Positions 23,171 to 31,459 of a stretch of 47,431 bases of DNA are shown here, piece after piece. Numbering within the stretch: the stretch's first letter is position 1; every line of letters begins with the position of its first letter. This stretch comes from Alphaproteobacteria bacterium (GTDB lineage: Bacteria; Pseudomonadota; Gammaproteobacteria; JAGOUN01). The notes under the pieces are model-generated. The model had not been told where the DNA came from. It worked only from the letters and a program-made list of their open reading frames with translations, and ran no database searches. The position numbers were made by a program, and so were the translations under genes. The stretch covers positions 1-47,431 of the forward strand of contig JAGKWX010000015.1 of NCBI GenBank assembly GCA_021151585.1, written 5' to 3'.

Positions 23171-24211
23171 TTAACGTGCAAAGTGCAACATCCGCTCTAA
23201 AGGCTGCAGTGCCTTAATGCGCACATCTTCCGGTACAAAAATTTCTGGCCCTTCGTTTTCTAAACAGTACCATAAATTGGATAAATGATTTTGCTTCATC
23301 CACGGACAACGCGCACAACTTTGACAAGTTGCACCTTCACCACGCGTTGGCGCCTGCAAAAATTGTTTATTTGGCGCAGCTTCTCTCATTTTATAAAAAA
23401 TACCTGTTTCAGTTGCGACAATAAACAAGTCATTCGGCAAGGTTTTCGCAGCAGCAATCAGCTGGGAAGTCGAACCCACCGCATCAGCTAAGGCAATAAC
23501 ACTCGCAGGTGATTCAGGGTGAACCAAGACTGCGGCATCAGGATATAGCTGCTTTAATTGCAATATCCCCTCCGCTTTAAATTCATCATGAACAATACAA
23601 CTGCCGTACCACATTAACATGTCAGCACCGGTATTTTTTTGAATATAATCGCCCAAAAAACGATCAGGAGCCCAAAGAATTTTTTCACCTTGCGCATCAA
23701 GGTGTTTAACAATATCAATCGCACAACTCGACGTTACCACCCAATCAGCCCGCGCCTTTACTGCAGCAGATGTATTGGCATAAACAACAACCGTGCGTTC
23801 TGGATGCTCATCACAAAAAGCTGAAAATTCATCAGCCGGACATCCCAAATCAAGTGAGCAAGTCGCTTCTAATGTTGGAACAATGACTTTTTTTTCTGGG
23901 CTTAAGATTTTGGCTGTTTCAGCCATAAATCTCACTCCGGCGACAATAAGAATATCGGCATCGCTTTTACGACCAAACTCTGCCATAGCTAATGAGTCAC
24001 CAATAAAACCTTGCGTCTCTTCTGCCAATGCTTGAAGATCCGGGTCAACATAATAATGAGCAATTATCTTAGCATGCTTTGCCTGCAATAATCGTTTGAT
24101 TTTTTCTTGTAATGCGGCTTGTTCTGACAGTGAGACAACAGACCCAGAGGCTGGGGCAAAAAACTTAGGCGGATCTTGCCGAAGTTTGTAAGCAATTTGT
24201 TCTGAAATCAC
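23171..24211 (-). CDS. nadA: Quinolinate synthase A
   Basis: A 346-residue [4Fe-4S] enzyme condensing iminoaspartate with dihydroxyacetone phosphate. Cluster cysteines are in LEATCSLDLGCPADEF, the middle TSSCAIDIV and the C-terminal CQSCARCPWM; AHYYVDPDLQALAEE and GDSLAMAEF are family signatures. The start is GTG 24211 with GGGA eight bases upstream. Upstream partner of nadC. Confidence 0.97.
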   Translation of the reverse strand: MISEQIAYKLRQDPPKFFAPASGSVVSLSEQAALQEKIKRLLQAKHAKIIAHYYVDPDLQALAEETQGFIGDSLAMAEFGRKSDADILIVAGVRFMAETAKILSPEKKVIVPTLEATCSLDLGCPADEFSAFCDEHPERTVVVYANTSAAVKARADWVVTSSCAIDIVKHLDAQGEKILWAPDRFLGDYIQKNTGADMLMWYGSCIVHDEFKAEGILQLKQLYPDAAVLVHPESPASVIALADAVGSTSQLIAAAKTLPNDLFIVATETGIFYKMREAAPNKQFLQAPTRGEGATCQSCARCPWMKQNHLSNLWYCLENEGPEIFVPEDVRIKALQPLERMLHFAR

Positions 24212-24316
24212 GTGGCAATCCCGAGATAAAAAGATTGCTCATTGTATAATATGCGGGCAAGAAATCAAGTTTTGCCAAGGCATACAAACAATTTGCATGG
24301 AAAACAAAACCTCATA

Positions 24317-25141
24317 TCAGTTTTTAAAAAAATTCAACCAAAATTGCTGGGCTATCTGCTCATAATCTTGAGAAAAACAATAATACTGCACAATTATTCT
24401 TAAATGCACCTCTTTATCTACCGATTGCTCAAAATATACCTTGGGTCGCAAGTCAATTAAATGAGATAACTCTGGGTTTTGGGCTTTGACATAACTTTTT
24501 TGGTAGCGAAAATTATCTTTATAGGTAAGATTAATAATACCGAGTATCGTTTCTAGTGCTCGTTTCATTTGCTCAGCTAACACATCTTGATTTTTACACT
24601 CAATAAAAAACTTATGTAAACATAAATTGCTGTCAGGCGAAAAATTGACCACCGGAGACGTGATCACCACGCTGTTTGGAATTTTAATGGTGCGACCTGT
24701 TGCGCATTTCTGATCAATCGAGGGCGTTTCATACAATCGAAAATACATAATACCTAAAGAGTAAACATAACCCGAATAGCCATGTATTTGTATAAAATCA
24801 CCTTCAACAAATACATCACGCCAATTAATAATTAATCCACCTATGAAATTCATAACACTTTCTTTATTCGCGACCACCAAACCTGCCGCCATCAAACTCA
24901 AGACAGTAATAATATGAGAAAAACCATCCACCCATATTTTAGTAATGATTAACAGATCGATCACCAGCATCACATAAATCAATCGCTTCCTAACAATATT
25001 ACGGTGCTTTTTATTGTCATTTTTTTTCAAAAAAAGAAAATATATCGCAAAGATACACATAGCAACGATAGAACATGAAACAGCTGTTTTATTCAAATTA
25101 GGCAATAGCTGCATCATTAAAGCCTTTGACTCGGTCATCAT
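24317..25141 (-). CDS. MscS-family mechanosensitive channel-like protein
   Basis: A 274-residue membrane protein. Three predicted helices (about residues 17-37, 52-70, 74-97) precede a beta domain with NFIGGLIINWRDVFVEGDFIQI, the MscS signature (pore-lining helix then the G-D-x-I beta segment), and a C-terminal alpha/beta vestibule. Usual size for small MscS. GGGGGTG lies upstream of two adjacent ATG codons. It would release osmolytes on hypo-osmotic shock. The pore helix is less Gly/Ala regular than in E. coli MscS, so gating may differ. Confidence 0.85.
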   Translation of the reverse strand: MMTESKALMMQLLPNLNKTAVSCSIVAMCIFAIYFLFLKKNDNKKHRNIVRKRLIYVMLVIDLLIITKIWVDGFSHIITVLSLMAAGLVVANKESVMNFIGGLIINWRDVFVEGDFIQIHGYSGYVYSLGIMYFRLYETPSIDQKCATGRTIKIPNSVVITSPVVNFSPDSNLCLHKFFIECKNQDVLAEQMKRALETILGIINLTYKDNFRYQKSYVKAQNPELSHLIDLRPKVYFEQSVDKEVHLRIIVQYYCFSQDYEQIAQQFWLNFFKN

Positions 25142-25391
25142 CTTTTACACCCCCTAAGCATCGTTTTGACCATCCTACCCCCTCTTACACACTAATGACC
25201 AGCTTAATGCATAACTCTCACCGCAATAATTCTAGATTCATCGCTTAGAAGCGTCACAAACAACATTCCGTCGCCAAATCCAGGATAATTCAGTATCTAC
25301 AGAGAAAATAACAAAAACAAGACATTTTGGTTGTCACGACCTCAAATTTTCGGCAACATTAGTACAAAAGTATAGTAAGGCAGACTTAATC

Positions 25392-25943
25392 GTGTCCAAA
25401 AAAGTAATAACCAATCTTTCTCACAAATTACTTGTCGCCATGCCACATGTAAAAGATGAATTATTTGAAAAATCCGTCATTTATATCTACGAGCACGATG
25501 AGCAAGGCGCCATGGCATTTGTAACTAACAAAGCTCTACCCATAAGTATGGGTGATATTTTACGACAGCTCAATATGGAAAACCCATCGCCAAAAGCTAA
25601 TGAGCTATTTTTGTTGCAAGGCGGCCCAGTTTCCAAAGAACAGTTATATGTAGTTCAATTTGATGCCGAGAATAATGACTCACCTCTTACGCTAGCACAA
25701 CCTCAAAATCTTTTAGATGCTTTTGCGAAAGGCGAGCAACTAGATAATACCCTGCCTTTTTTAGGCTATGCTGGCTGGAGTGCCGGACAACTTGAAAAAG
25801 AACTGATTGATAATGATTGGCTTATTTGTCCATTTAGTATTGAGGCATTTAAAAATGTTAAAATAAACGAACGCTGGGAATATTGCTTTAGACAGATTGG
25901 AGTTAATCCATGGTATTTATCGGATAATGTTGGGCATGCTTAA
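25392..25943 (+). CDS. yqgE: YqgE/AlgH family protein
   Basis: A 183-residue UPF0301 protein. LSHKLLVAMPHVKDELFEKSVIY at the N-terminus, FLLQGGPVSKEQLYVV and GYAGWSAGQLEKELIDNDWL are diagnostic. Function is not settled. GTG start at 25392; the following yqgF/ruvX gene usual in gammaproteobacteria is absent here. The 250 bases upstream hold no gene; a TATAGT at 25372-25377 is a possible -10 box. Confidence 0.95.
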   Translation: MSKKVITNLSHKLLVAMPHVKDELFEKSVIYIYEHDEQGAMAFVTNKALPISMGDILRQLNMENPSPKANELFLLQGGPVSKEQLYVVQFDAENNDSPLTLAQPQNLLDAFAKGEQLDNTLPFLGYAGWSAGQLEKELIDNDWLICPFSIEAFKNVKINERWEYCFRQIGVNPWYLSDNVGHA

Positions 25944-25959
25944 GTTATCATGATTATAT

Positions 25960-26020
25960 CGCCTCAGTTTTCACTGGGGCGACACAACCATTATTGCTAC
26001 CGCGAAAAATAGACGCGGTA
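25960..26020. repeat. Dispersed repeat hairpin plus second stem-loop between yqgE and the RRM gene
   Basis: CGCCTCAGT-TTTC-ACTGGGGCG (25960-25981, one G-U pair) followed by ACA belongs to the repeat family at 5822, 12873 and 19517. A second stem TACCGCG/CGCGGTA (25998-26020) follows. Both lie between convergent genes, so a role as a transcript end is plausible, although there is no U-run. Confidence 0.55.
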
Positions 26021-26029
26021 TACAAAAAA

Positions 26030-26353
26030 CTACCAACGATCATCATCACGTGATCGACCGCCACCGTTGCGTGAACCAGCTCCACCCATACGACGACCTG
26101 CACCCCCATCTTCTTTAGCTGGGTTAACACGTAGTTTACGACCATCAATCTCTGTATTATCCAATTGTAACGCGGCCTGAGCTGCTTCTTCTGTTTCAAA
26201 CGTTACAAAGGCAAACCCTTTAGAACGGCGAGTTTCCTTGTCAATAATCAAATTAACTTGTTTAGTTGGACCAAATTTACCAAACATCTCTGCTAAATCT
26301 TGATCAGTAATGCTGTAGGGTAAGTTTCCTACGTATATTTTCGATTGGCTCAC
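26030..26353 (-). CDS. RRM-domain RNA-binding protein with glycine-rich tail
   Basis: A 107-residue protein with a single RNA-recognition motif: RNP2 IYVGNL (6-11) and RNP1 KGFAFVTF (45-52), then a short Gly/Arg/Asp-rich tail from residue about 82. This matches the small bacterial RRM proteins related to cyanobacterial Rbp and plant glycine-rich proteins. Start is GTG 26353 with AGGAGAAGAGG upstream. Target RNAs are unknown. It is a monocistronic gene with hairpins before and after it. Confidence 0.93.
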   Translation of the reverse strand: MSQSKIYVGNLPYSITDQDLAEMFGKFGPTKQVNLIIDKETRRSKGFAFVTFETEEAAQAALQLDNTEIDGRKLRVNPAKEDGGAGRRMGGAGSRNGGGRSRDDDRW

Positions 26354-26430
26354 AGCCTCTTCTCCTAAAAAATTGAATCACATCCTAGGGCAAAGCAACA
26401 GCGGTTTCACTCCAGGCCTCATCATCTTAA

Positions 26431-26454
26431 CCTATCATTTTTAATAATGATAGG
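26431..26454. other. Perfect 9-bp hairpin upstream of the RRM gene
   Basis: CCTATCATT and AATGATAGG flank a six-base loop. It sits between the upstream hydrolase gene and the RRM gene, both on the minus strand, about 78 bases before the RRM start. There is no clean T-run after it on the minus strand, so it could be a weak terminator or a leader element of the RRM transcript. Confidence 0.45.
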
Positions 26455-26584
26455 AATTTATTGCAATGCACCCCCGTAGATAACAAAAAATTTTCTAATA
26501 ATCCTAGATTCCGCAGTTAGTGTCGTAGCGAACAAGCTTAAGGCGCTGAAGATACGCAATTGTAACGGCGGAAATATAGGATGA

Positions 26585-27232
26585 CTAATCATTCTCGCTA
26601 TGGGCGCCAAAATCAGCCAAAGCATCTAACAACGAATTCTTCACATCCACCAGTTGTCCATGAAAAAAATGCCCAGCTTCCGGCATGTAAATAATAGTAG
26701 GCGCTGGCTCTTGAGTGCGCACCCAACTCATCACTTTAGCAGAGTCAATGACTTCATCCTGACCACCTTGAACTAGCAGCCACGGGCATCCAATCTCAGG
26801 CATGTCATCAAAATAAACCTGGCCGACTGGCGGCGCAACAATAACAAGCTGCTTGGCTTGAACAAGTAGATTAGCCTTAACCGCAATAAATGCACCAAAA
26901 GAAAAACCCGCCAACCAAATATCATCCCCAGGATAAGAGAGCCTAACCCAATCTACGACATTGAGCACATCACTTAATTCTCCAACGCCATGATCAAACT
27001 GTCCCTCACTCTTTTGCACTCCACGAAAATTAAAACGTACGGTTTTAACACCCAACGCCTCCATGGTTGTTGCCAATGTATATACCACTTTATTATGCAT
27101 CGTCCCGCCATGCACAGGATGAGGATGACAAATAACACAGGTAATATTGCGGGAGAGCTCAGAAGATGAGATCAGTAATTCTTGCTGCCCTGCCGGACCC
27201 GCAATAAAAATAGTTTGTTTTTTACTGGACAT
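26585..27232 (-). CDS. Alpha/beta hydrolase of the CocE/YtmA-like type
   Basis: About 215 residues. HPHPVHGGTMHNKVV near residue 38 and the nucleophile elbow GFSFGAF (GxSxG) are typical of the bacterial alpha/beta hydrolases annotated as dienelactone-hydrolase-like or COG2945. Aspartate in GGQDEVID and His in PEAGHFFHGQL complete the triad. Substrate unknown. The start is set at ATG 27232, which overlaps the mpl end by 11 bases; an upstream in-frame start at 27280 would give 231 residues with a less natural N-terminus. Confidence 0.87.
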   Translation of the reverse strand: MSSKKQTIFIAGPAGQQELLISSSELSRNITCVICHPHPVHGGTMHNKVVYTLATTMEALGVKTVRFNFRGVQKSEGQFDHGVGELSDVLNVVDWVRLSYPGDDIWLAGFSFGAFIAVKANLLVQAKQLVIVAPPVGQVYFDDMPEIGCPWLLVQGGQDEVIDSAKVMSWVRTQEPAPTIIYMPEAGHFFHGQLVDVKNSLLDALADFGAHSEND

Positions 27233-28574
27233 GACCACACAACCTCTCAGGTAACTTCGTATAAATTCCGCCAAAATCACGATTACTCATAATAATCACG
27301 GTATCATTCTTGCGAATATTATCGCAAACACCTGCAATCATATCTTCGACAGTTGCGTGATAAAACAGGTTGTCTCTATTTTCTGGAATAAAAAAATCAT
27401 GCGTAATATTTGTTTGCAAAATATGCGCTTCGTCGGCAATAGATAAAGACGGAACTAAACTTTCTTTGTGCACACCTGCTTTCATGGTGTTTGAAGCCAG
27501 TTCCAACAACGCCACAATCCTTCCTTCTGGCTTATGGCGACGCAATCCCTCCAACGTTGCATGAATTGCTGTTGGATGATGCGCAAAATCTTCATAAATT
27601 TCGACAGAGGCAACCTGAGCAATCTTTTCCAAACGACGCTTGACATTTTGGAAGCTTGCTAATGCCTTGACTGCGACCGCAGGGTCAACGCCTACAGTAT
27701 GTGCCGCCGCAATCGCCGCTGTCGCGTTCATCACATTATGCCGACCCAATAAAGACCAATTAATCTCAAGTTTTCTATCTTGGTAGCTAAGCACAAATTG
27801 CCGCCCATCAGGGTTTAATAATTCAACCATCCAATCAGCGTGTGCGGAACCAAAGTTTTGTTTATTGCTCCATAGACCCATCCGCAAAGTTTCTTCCACA
27901 ACAAGATCTTCGCTAGGAGAAATAATAAAACCACTGCTTGGAACTGTTCTTAATAAATAATGAAATTGTTTTTGAATATCATGAAGACTTGCAAAAATGT
28001 CTGCGTGATCAAATTCAATATTATTAACAACCAAGGTCTCAGGATGATAATGCAAAAATTTTGAGCGCTTATCAAAAAAAGCACTATCGTATTCATCCGC
28101 TTCAATGACAAAATAAGAACTATCGGTCACGCGAGCAGACGTGTCAAAATTTTTAGGAATCCCTCCAATCAAAAAGCTGGGATTTAATCCAGCATACTGC
28201 AATATCCAGGCCAATATACTCGATGTTGTTGTTTTGCCATGCGTCCCGGAGATCGCCAAAACTTTTTTATGCCGCAAAACATGTTCATACAACCATTGCG
28301 GGCCACTAACATAATACCAACCTTGATTTAACACATGCTCTACCGCAGGATTTCCTCGGCTTAACGCATTGCCAATAATGACAACATCCGGCGGCGATAT
28401 AGTCTCATAATTTTCATAACCTGAAACTAGCGCAATCCCTTGGTCACGCAAAAAATCACTCATAGGCGGATAAACATGTTGATCAACACCAATAACCTCA
28501 TACCCTAACTGGCGCGCAATATACGCAACACCGGCCATAAATGTGCCACAAGCACCAAGAATATGTAATCTCAT
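27222..28574 (-). CDS. mpl: UDP-N-acetylmuramate:L-Ala-gamma-D-Glu-meso-DAP ligase Mpl
   Basis: A 450-residue Mur ligase that reattaches recycled murein tripeptide to UDP-MurNAc. Motifs: N-terminal MRLHILGACGTFMAGVAYIA (UDP-sugar site), ATP-binding SGTHGKTTTSS, EADEYDSAFFDKRSKF, NIEFDHADIF and the C-terminal YEDFAHHPTAI, which is specific to Mpl/MurC. Together with the AmpG-like permease at 35.6-36.8 kb it indicates murein peptide recycling. ATG 28574 is the start; an in-frame upstream opening is ignored because of the conserved N-terminus. Divergent from the FixJ-like regulator. Confidence 0.96.
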   Translation of the reverse strand: MRLHILGACGTFMAGVAYIARQLGYEVIGVDQHVYPPMSDFLRDQGIALVSGYENYETISPPDVVIIGNALSRGNPAVEHVLNQGWYYVSGPQWLYEHVLRHKKVLAISGTHGKTTTSSILAWILQYAGLNPSFLIGGIPKNFDTSARVTDSSYFVIEADEYDSAFFDKRSKFLHYHPETLVVNNIEFDHADIFASLHDIQKQFHYLLRTVPSSGFIISPSEDLVVEETLRMGLWSNKQNFGSAHADWMVELLNPDGRQFVLSYQDRKLEINWSLLGRHNVMNATAAIAAAHTVGVDPAVAVKALASFQNVKRRLEKIAQVASVEIYEDFAHHPTAIHATLEGLRRHKPEGRIVALLELASNTMKAGVHKESLVPSLSIADEAHILQTNITHDFFIPENRDNLFYHATVEDMIAGVCDNIRKNDTVIIMSNRDFGGIYTKLPERLCGHVQ

Positions 28575-28603
28575 TTGTCTGCCTATAAAAAAACAATCAA
28601 ACG

Positions 28604-28640
28604 AGAGTAAATTGATTTTCAACAAAAATCAATTTACTCT
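28604..28640. other. Perfect 16-bp stem-loop between mpl and the FixJ-like regulator
   Basis: agagtaaattgatttt (28604-28619) and its exact complement (28625-28640) flank the five-base loop caaca. The genes on both sides point away from it, so it is not explained as a terminator of either. It would form a stable hairpin in whichever transcript starts beyond it. Confidence 0.75.
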
Positions 28641-28642
28641 AG

Positions 28643-28658
28643 TACACTAGCTAGTGTA
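28643..28658. promoter_or_regulatory. Perfect 16-base palindrome, candidate operator
   Basis: TACACTAGCTAGTGTA is an exact palindrome lying 20 bases before the ATG of the FixJ-like regulator gene and directly after the 16-bp stem-loop. Dyad symmetry of this size suits a dimeric regulator, for instance the LuxR/NarL-type protein encoded next to it. The half-sites ACACTA/TAGTGT equal those of the NrdR box but are separated by two bases instead of four. Confidence 0.6.
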
Positions 28659-28677
28659 TCTTATTTTTTTGTGCAAT

Positions 28678-29322
28678 ATGGAGTCATGTTTGAAACCAAC
28701 TGTGTTTATAATCGATGATGACCCATCGTTCAAGTCTAGCCTATCATGGCAACTTGAAAATGTTGGCTTTATAACCAAAACTTTTTCTTTTTTAGAAACT
28801 TTTTTTACATTTTATCGTGAAGACATTCCAGGTTGCTTAATTATTGATATAAAATCCGCAGGAAGCGCAGGATCCGGCCTCATTAATGTGCTAAAAAACA
28901 AAAACATTCGCTTGAGTTTATTATTTCTAAGCGACAAGCCTGAAGTCTCTGTCGCCGTCAAAGCTATCAAATCTGGCGCCATCGACTTTCTACCCAAAAC
29001 CGTCGATGCAACAACGTTAGTAAATAGCGTTAACCAGGCTTTACGCCACAATTATAAACAGAGAGCCCATGAAGAAGGCCAATACCGCGCAAACATGCTT
29101 TACTCTCAATTAACAATCAGGGAAAAAGAAGTATTTCAACATGTACTGCGAGGCTGCACCAATAAAATTATGGCTGACAAACTCGCTGTTACACTAAAAA
29201 CCATAGAAGCGCATCGAGCGAATATTATGAGCAAAATGCAAGTAGATTCTTTGCCAGAATTAGTGACGATAGCAGTGAAATTTAATTTAGCGCAGGAAGA
29301 AGAGTCTTGCCTCACAACCTAA
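28678..29322 (+). CDS. FixJ/NarL-type response regulator, orphan
   Basis: A 214-residue two-domain regulator. Receiver: acidic triad DDD (13-15), phospho-acceptor Asp57 in LIIDIKSAG, switch Ser85 and Lys107 in FLPK, all conserved. From about residue 145 a LuxR-type helix-turn-helix (LTIREKEVFQHVLRGCTNKI, then KTIEAHRANIMSKM) for DNA binding. No histidine kinase is nearby. ATG 28678 is chosen because the in-frame GTG 28654 lies inside the palindrome. It is 13 bases ahead of the phosphofructokinase gene and likely cotranscribed, and may control its own promoter through the palindrome. Confidence 0.92.
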   Translation: MESCLKPTVFIIDDDPSFKSSLSWQLENVGFITKTFSFLETFFTFYREDIPGCLIIDIKSAGSAGSGLINVLKNKNIRLSLLFLSDKPEVSVAVKAIKSGAIDFLPKTVDATTLVNSVNQALRHNYKQRAHEEGQYRANMLYSQLTIREKEVFQHVLRGCTNKIMADKLAVTLKTIEAHRANIMSKMQVDSLPELVTIAVKFNLAQEEESCLTT

Positions 29323-29335
29323 GTAGGATGGTATC

Positions 29336-30589
29336 ATGAAAAATATTTGTTATGCTCAATCGGGCGGTCCGACAGCTGTCATCAACGAAAGCGCCAGAGC
29401 GGTAATTCAAACCGCACAGCAGCATCCAAGACAGTTCGGTCGTGTTTATGCCGGACTGAATGGAATCAGCGGTATTTTAAATGAAAATCTCATCGATACT
29501 TACGCAGAACCGCCTGAAAATATCGATGCTTTACGCTACACCCCAGGCGCTGCGTTCGGCTCCTGTCGCTATAAACTCAAAGATATCACCACGCACCGTG
29601 AAGAATACCTACGCTTATTAGACGTCTTTGACGCACATAATATAGGTTATTTTTTGTATAATGGCGGCGGTGACTCACAAGATACCGCTTATAAGATTGC
29701 TCAAATTAGCACATCGCTCGGCTACCCCTTACAATGTATTGGCATTCCTAAAACGGTCGATAATGATTTGCCATTTACTGATTGCAGCCCAGGCTTTGCT
29801 TCAGCAGGAAAATATCTAGCAACATCAATTCGTGAAGCAGGTTTAGATTTGGCCTCTATGGCGTCAAGCTCAACGCGTGTATTTATCATGGAAACCATGG
29901 GGCGCCATACCGGATGGCTAGCTGCGGCCTCGGGCATTGCACAGGACACAGACAACCCTGAACCTCATATCATTCTTTTTCCAGAAGTTCCTTTTGTTAA
30001 AGAAAAATTTATCGCCAAAGTAGATGAATGCGTTAAAAAGCATGGCTTATGCACCATCAGTGTTTCTGAAGGCATACGAGATGTTCATGGCAAACATTTA
30101 TGCGAAAGTTCTGAAACCGACGCCTTCGGCCACGAACAACTAGGCGGAGTCGCATCAATTATTAGTCATATAGTGAAGCAAGAATTAAAACTTAAAAATC
30201 ACTGGGCTGTTCCGGATTACTTTCAACGCGCAGGACGTCATCTCGCCTCTAAAGTCGATTTAGACCATGCTTACGCTGTTGGGAAATCTGCTGTCGAATT
30301 TTTATTGGCTGGCAAACATGCCGTCATGCCAACAATTATTCGCGATAGCTCATCACCCTATCGGTGGCATATTAGCGATGCACAGCTTGCAGATATTGCT
30401 AATCAAGAAAAATTTCTACCCCTCGACTATATCGATGCAGAAGGATTTCATATTAGCGATGCCTGTCGCGAATATTTGTCGCCATTAATGCAAGGCGTTG
30501 AACCACCGATTTTTCATCATGGCTTACCTAAGTATGTGCGATTACAAAAAAAAATAGTAGATAAAAAATTACAATTATTAAGAGGATAA
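29336..30589 (+). CDS. Pyrophosphate-dependent 6-phosphofructokinase
   Basis: A 417-residue PfkA-superfamily enzyme. The phosphoryl-donor loop reads GGGDS (110-114), with Asp where ATP enzymes have Gly, and the catalytic motif reads PKTVDND (138-144), with Lys where ATP enzymes have Gly (PGTIDND). Both are hallmarks of PPi-using enzymes, which catalyse a reversible fructose-6-phosphate/fructose-1,6-bisphosphate step. MGRHTGW binds the sugar phosphate. The 3' end overlaps the convergent rsmI gene by 12 bases. Linked to an orphan response regulator immediately upstream. Confidence 0.92.
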   Translation: MKNICYAQSGGPTAVINESARAVIQTAQQHPRQFGRVYAGLNGISGILNENLIDTYAEPPENIDALRYTPGAAFGSCRYKLKDITTHREEYLRLLDVFDAHNIGYFLYNGGGDSQDTAYKIAQISTSLGYPLQCIGIPKTVDNDLPFTDCSPGFASAGKYLATSIREAGLDLASMASSSTRVFIMETMGRHTGWLAAASGIAQDTDNPEPHIILFPEVPFVKEKFIAKVDECVKKHGLCTISVSEGIRDVHGKHLCESSETDAFGHEQLGGVASIISHIVKQELKLKNHWAVPDYFQRAGRHLASKVDLDHAYAVGKSAVEFLLAGKHAVMPTIIRDSSSPYRWHISDAQLADIANQEKFLPLDYIDAEGFHISDACREYLSPLMQGVEPPIFHHGLPKYVRLQKKIVDKKLQLLRG

Positions 30590-31444
30590 ACATAAAGTAT
30601 CAACAGACCCTAAGAGTCGTAGACCAAAATCATACAAGTCATTTTTACTTGTTTGATGGTGCTCCATCACAATGTTAACTGCCGTCTTCAACGGCAAATG
30701 GCATAACAATGTTTTCAATAAAGCTTGCGCCGCAAGCTTTGCTGTATCTTCTCTCATAGTATTTGGGCCGACTAAAACAACAAATTCACCTTTAATGTGC
30801 TCTGGCTTCTCAGATAACCACTCCAACAAATCAACAACTGAACCGATGCGTACAGTTTCAAAAATCTTGGTTAATTCTTTGACCAAGCAATAGCTGCGAT
30901 CTTCGCCAAAAACTAATCGACAATCTTGCAACATGTCTACTAAACGATGTGGCGATTCATAGAAAGCTAAAGTACCTAGATAAGATGTCACCTGCTTTAA
31001 CATCGCTTGACGCGCCACTGATTTTGCAGGTAAAAATCCAAAAAAATGAAACTCCTGTGTTGGCAATCCAGCCACACTTAAAGCAGCGATCAAGGCACAC
31101 GGCCCAGGAATCGAAATAACATCTATCCCTAAGTTGCGCGCCATGTTGACTAACATCCAACCTGGATCTGAAATCAAAGGCGTACCGGCATCGCTAATGA
31201 CCGCAAACGATAGACCGTGTTGCAAATGTTCTAGTATCTTTTGCGACTGCTTATCTTCATTAAAATTATGCATAGACCACGCTTTGGTAGAAATCTGATA
31301 ATGACTCAATAAACGCGCACAATGACGCGTATCTTCAGCCAAAATGATGTCGACATTTTTCAGCACCTCTACAGCTCGAAAAGTCATATCACTTAAATTG
31401 CCTATTGGCGTTGCTACGATGTATAATTTGCCTAGGTTTGTCAT
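30578..31444 (-). CDS. rsmI: 16S rRNA (cytidine(1402)-2'-O)-methyltransferase RsmI
   Basis: A 288-residue SAM-dependent enzyme of the tetrapyrrole-methylase fold. LYIVATPIGNLSDMTFRAVEVL, AEDTRHCARLL, ISDAGTPLISDPGW and FYESPHRL are the classic RsmI motifs. It is divergent from lpoA by 15 bases, exactly as in E. coli (rsmI|lpoA-yraN-diaA-dolP). Identification secure. Confidence 0.97.
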   Translation of the reverse strand: MTNLGKLYIVATPIGNLSDMTFRAVEVLKNVDIILAEDTRHCARLLSHYQISTKAWSMHNFNEDKQSQKILEHLQHGLSFAVISDAGTPLISDPGWMLVNMARNLGIDVISIPGPCALIAALSVAGLPTQEFHFFGFLPAKSVARQAMLKQVTSYLGTLAFYESPHRLVDMLQDCRLVFGEDRSYCLVKELTKIFETVRIGSVVDLLEWLSEKPEHIKGEFVVLVGPNTMREDTAKLAAQALLKTLLCHLPLKTAVNIVMEHHQTSKNDLYDFGLRLLGSVDTLCLSS

Positions 31445-31459
31445 AATTATTAGCCTTTG

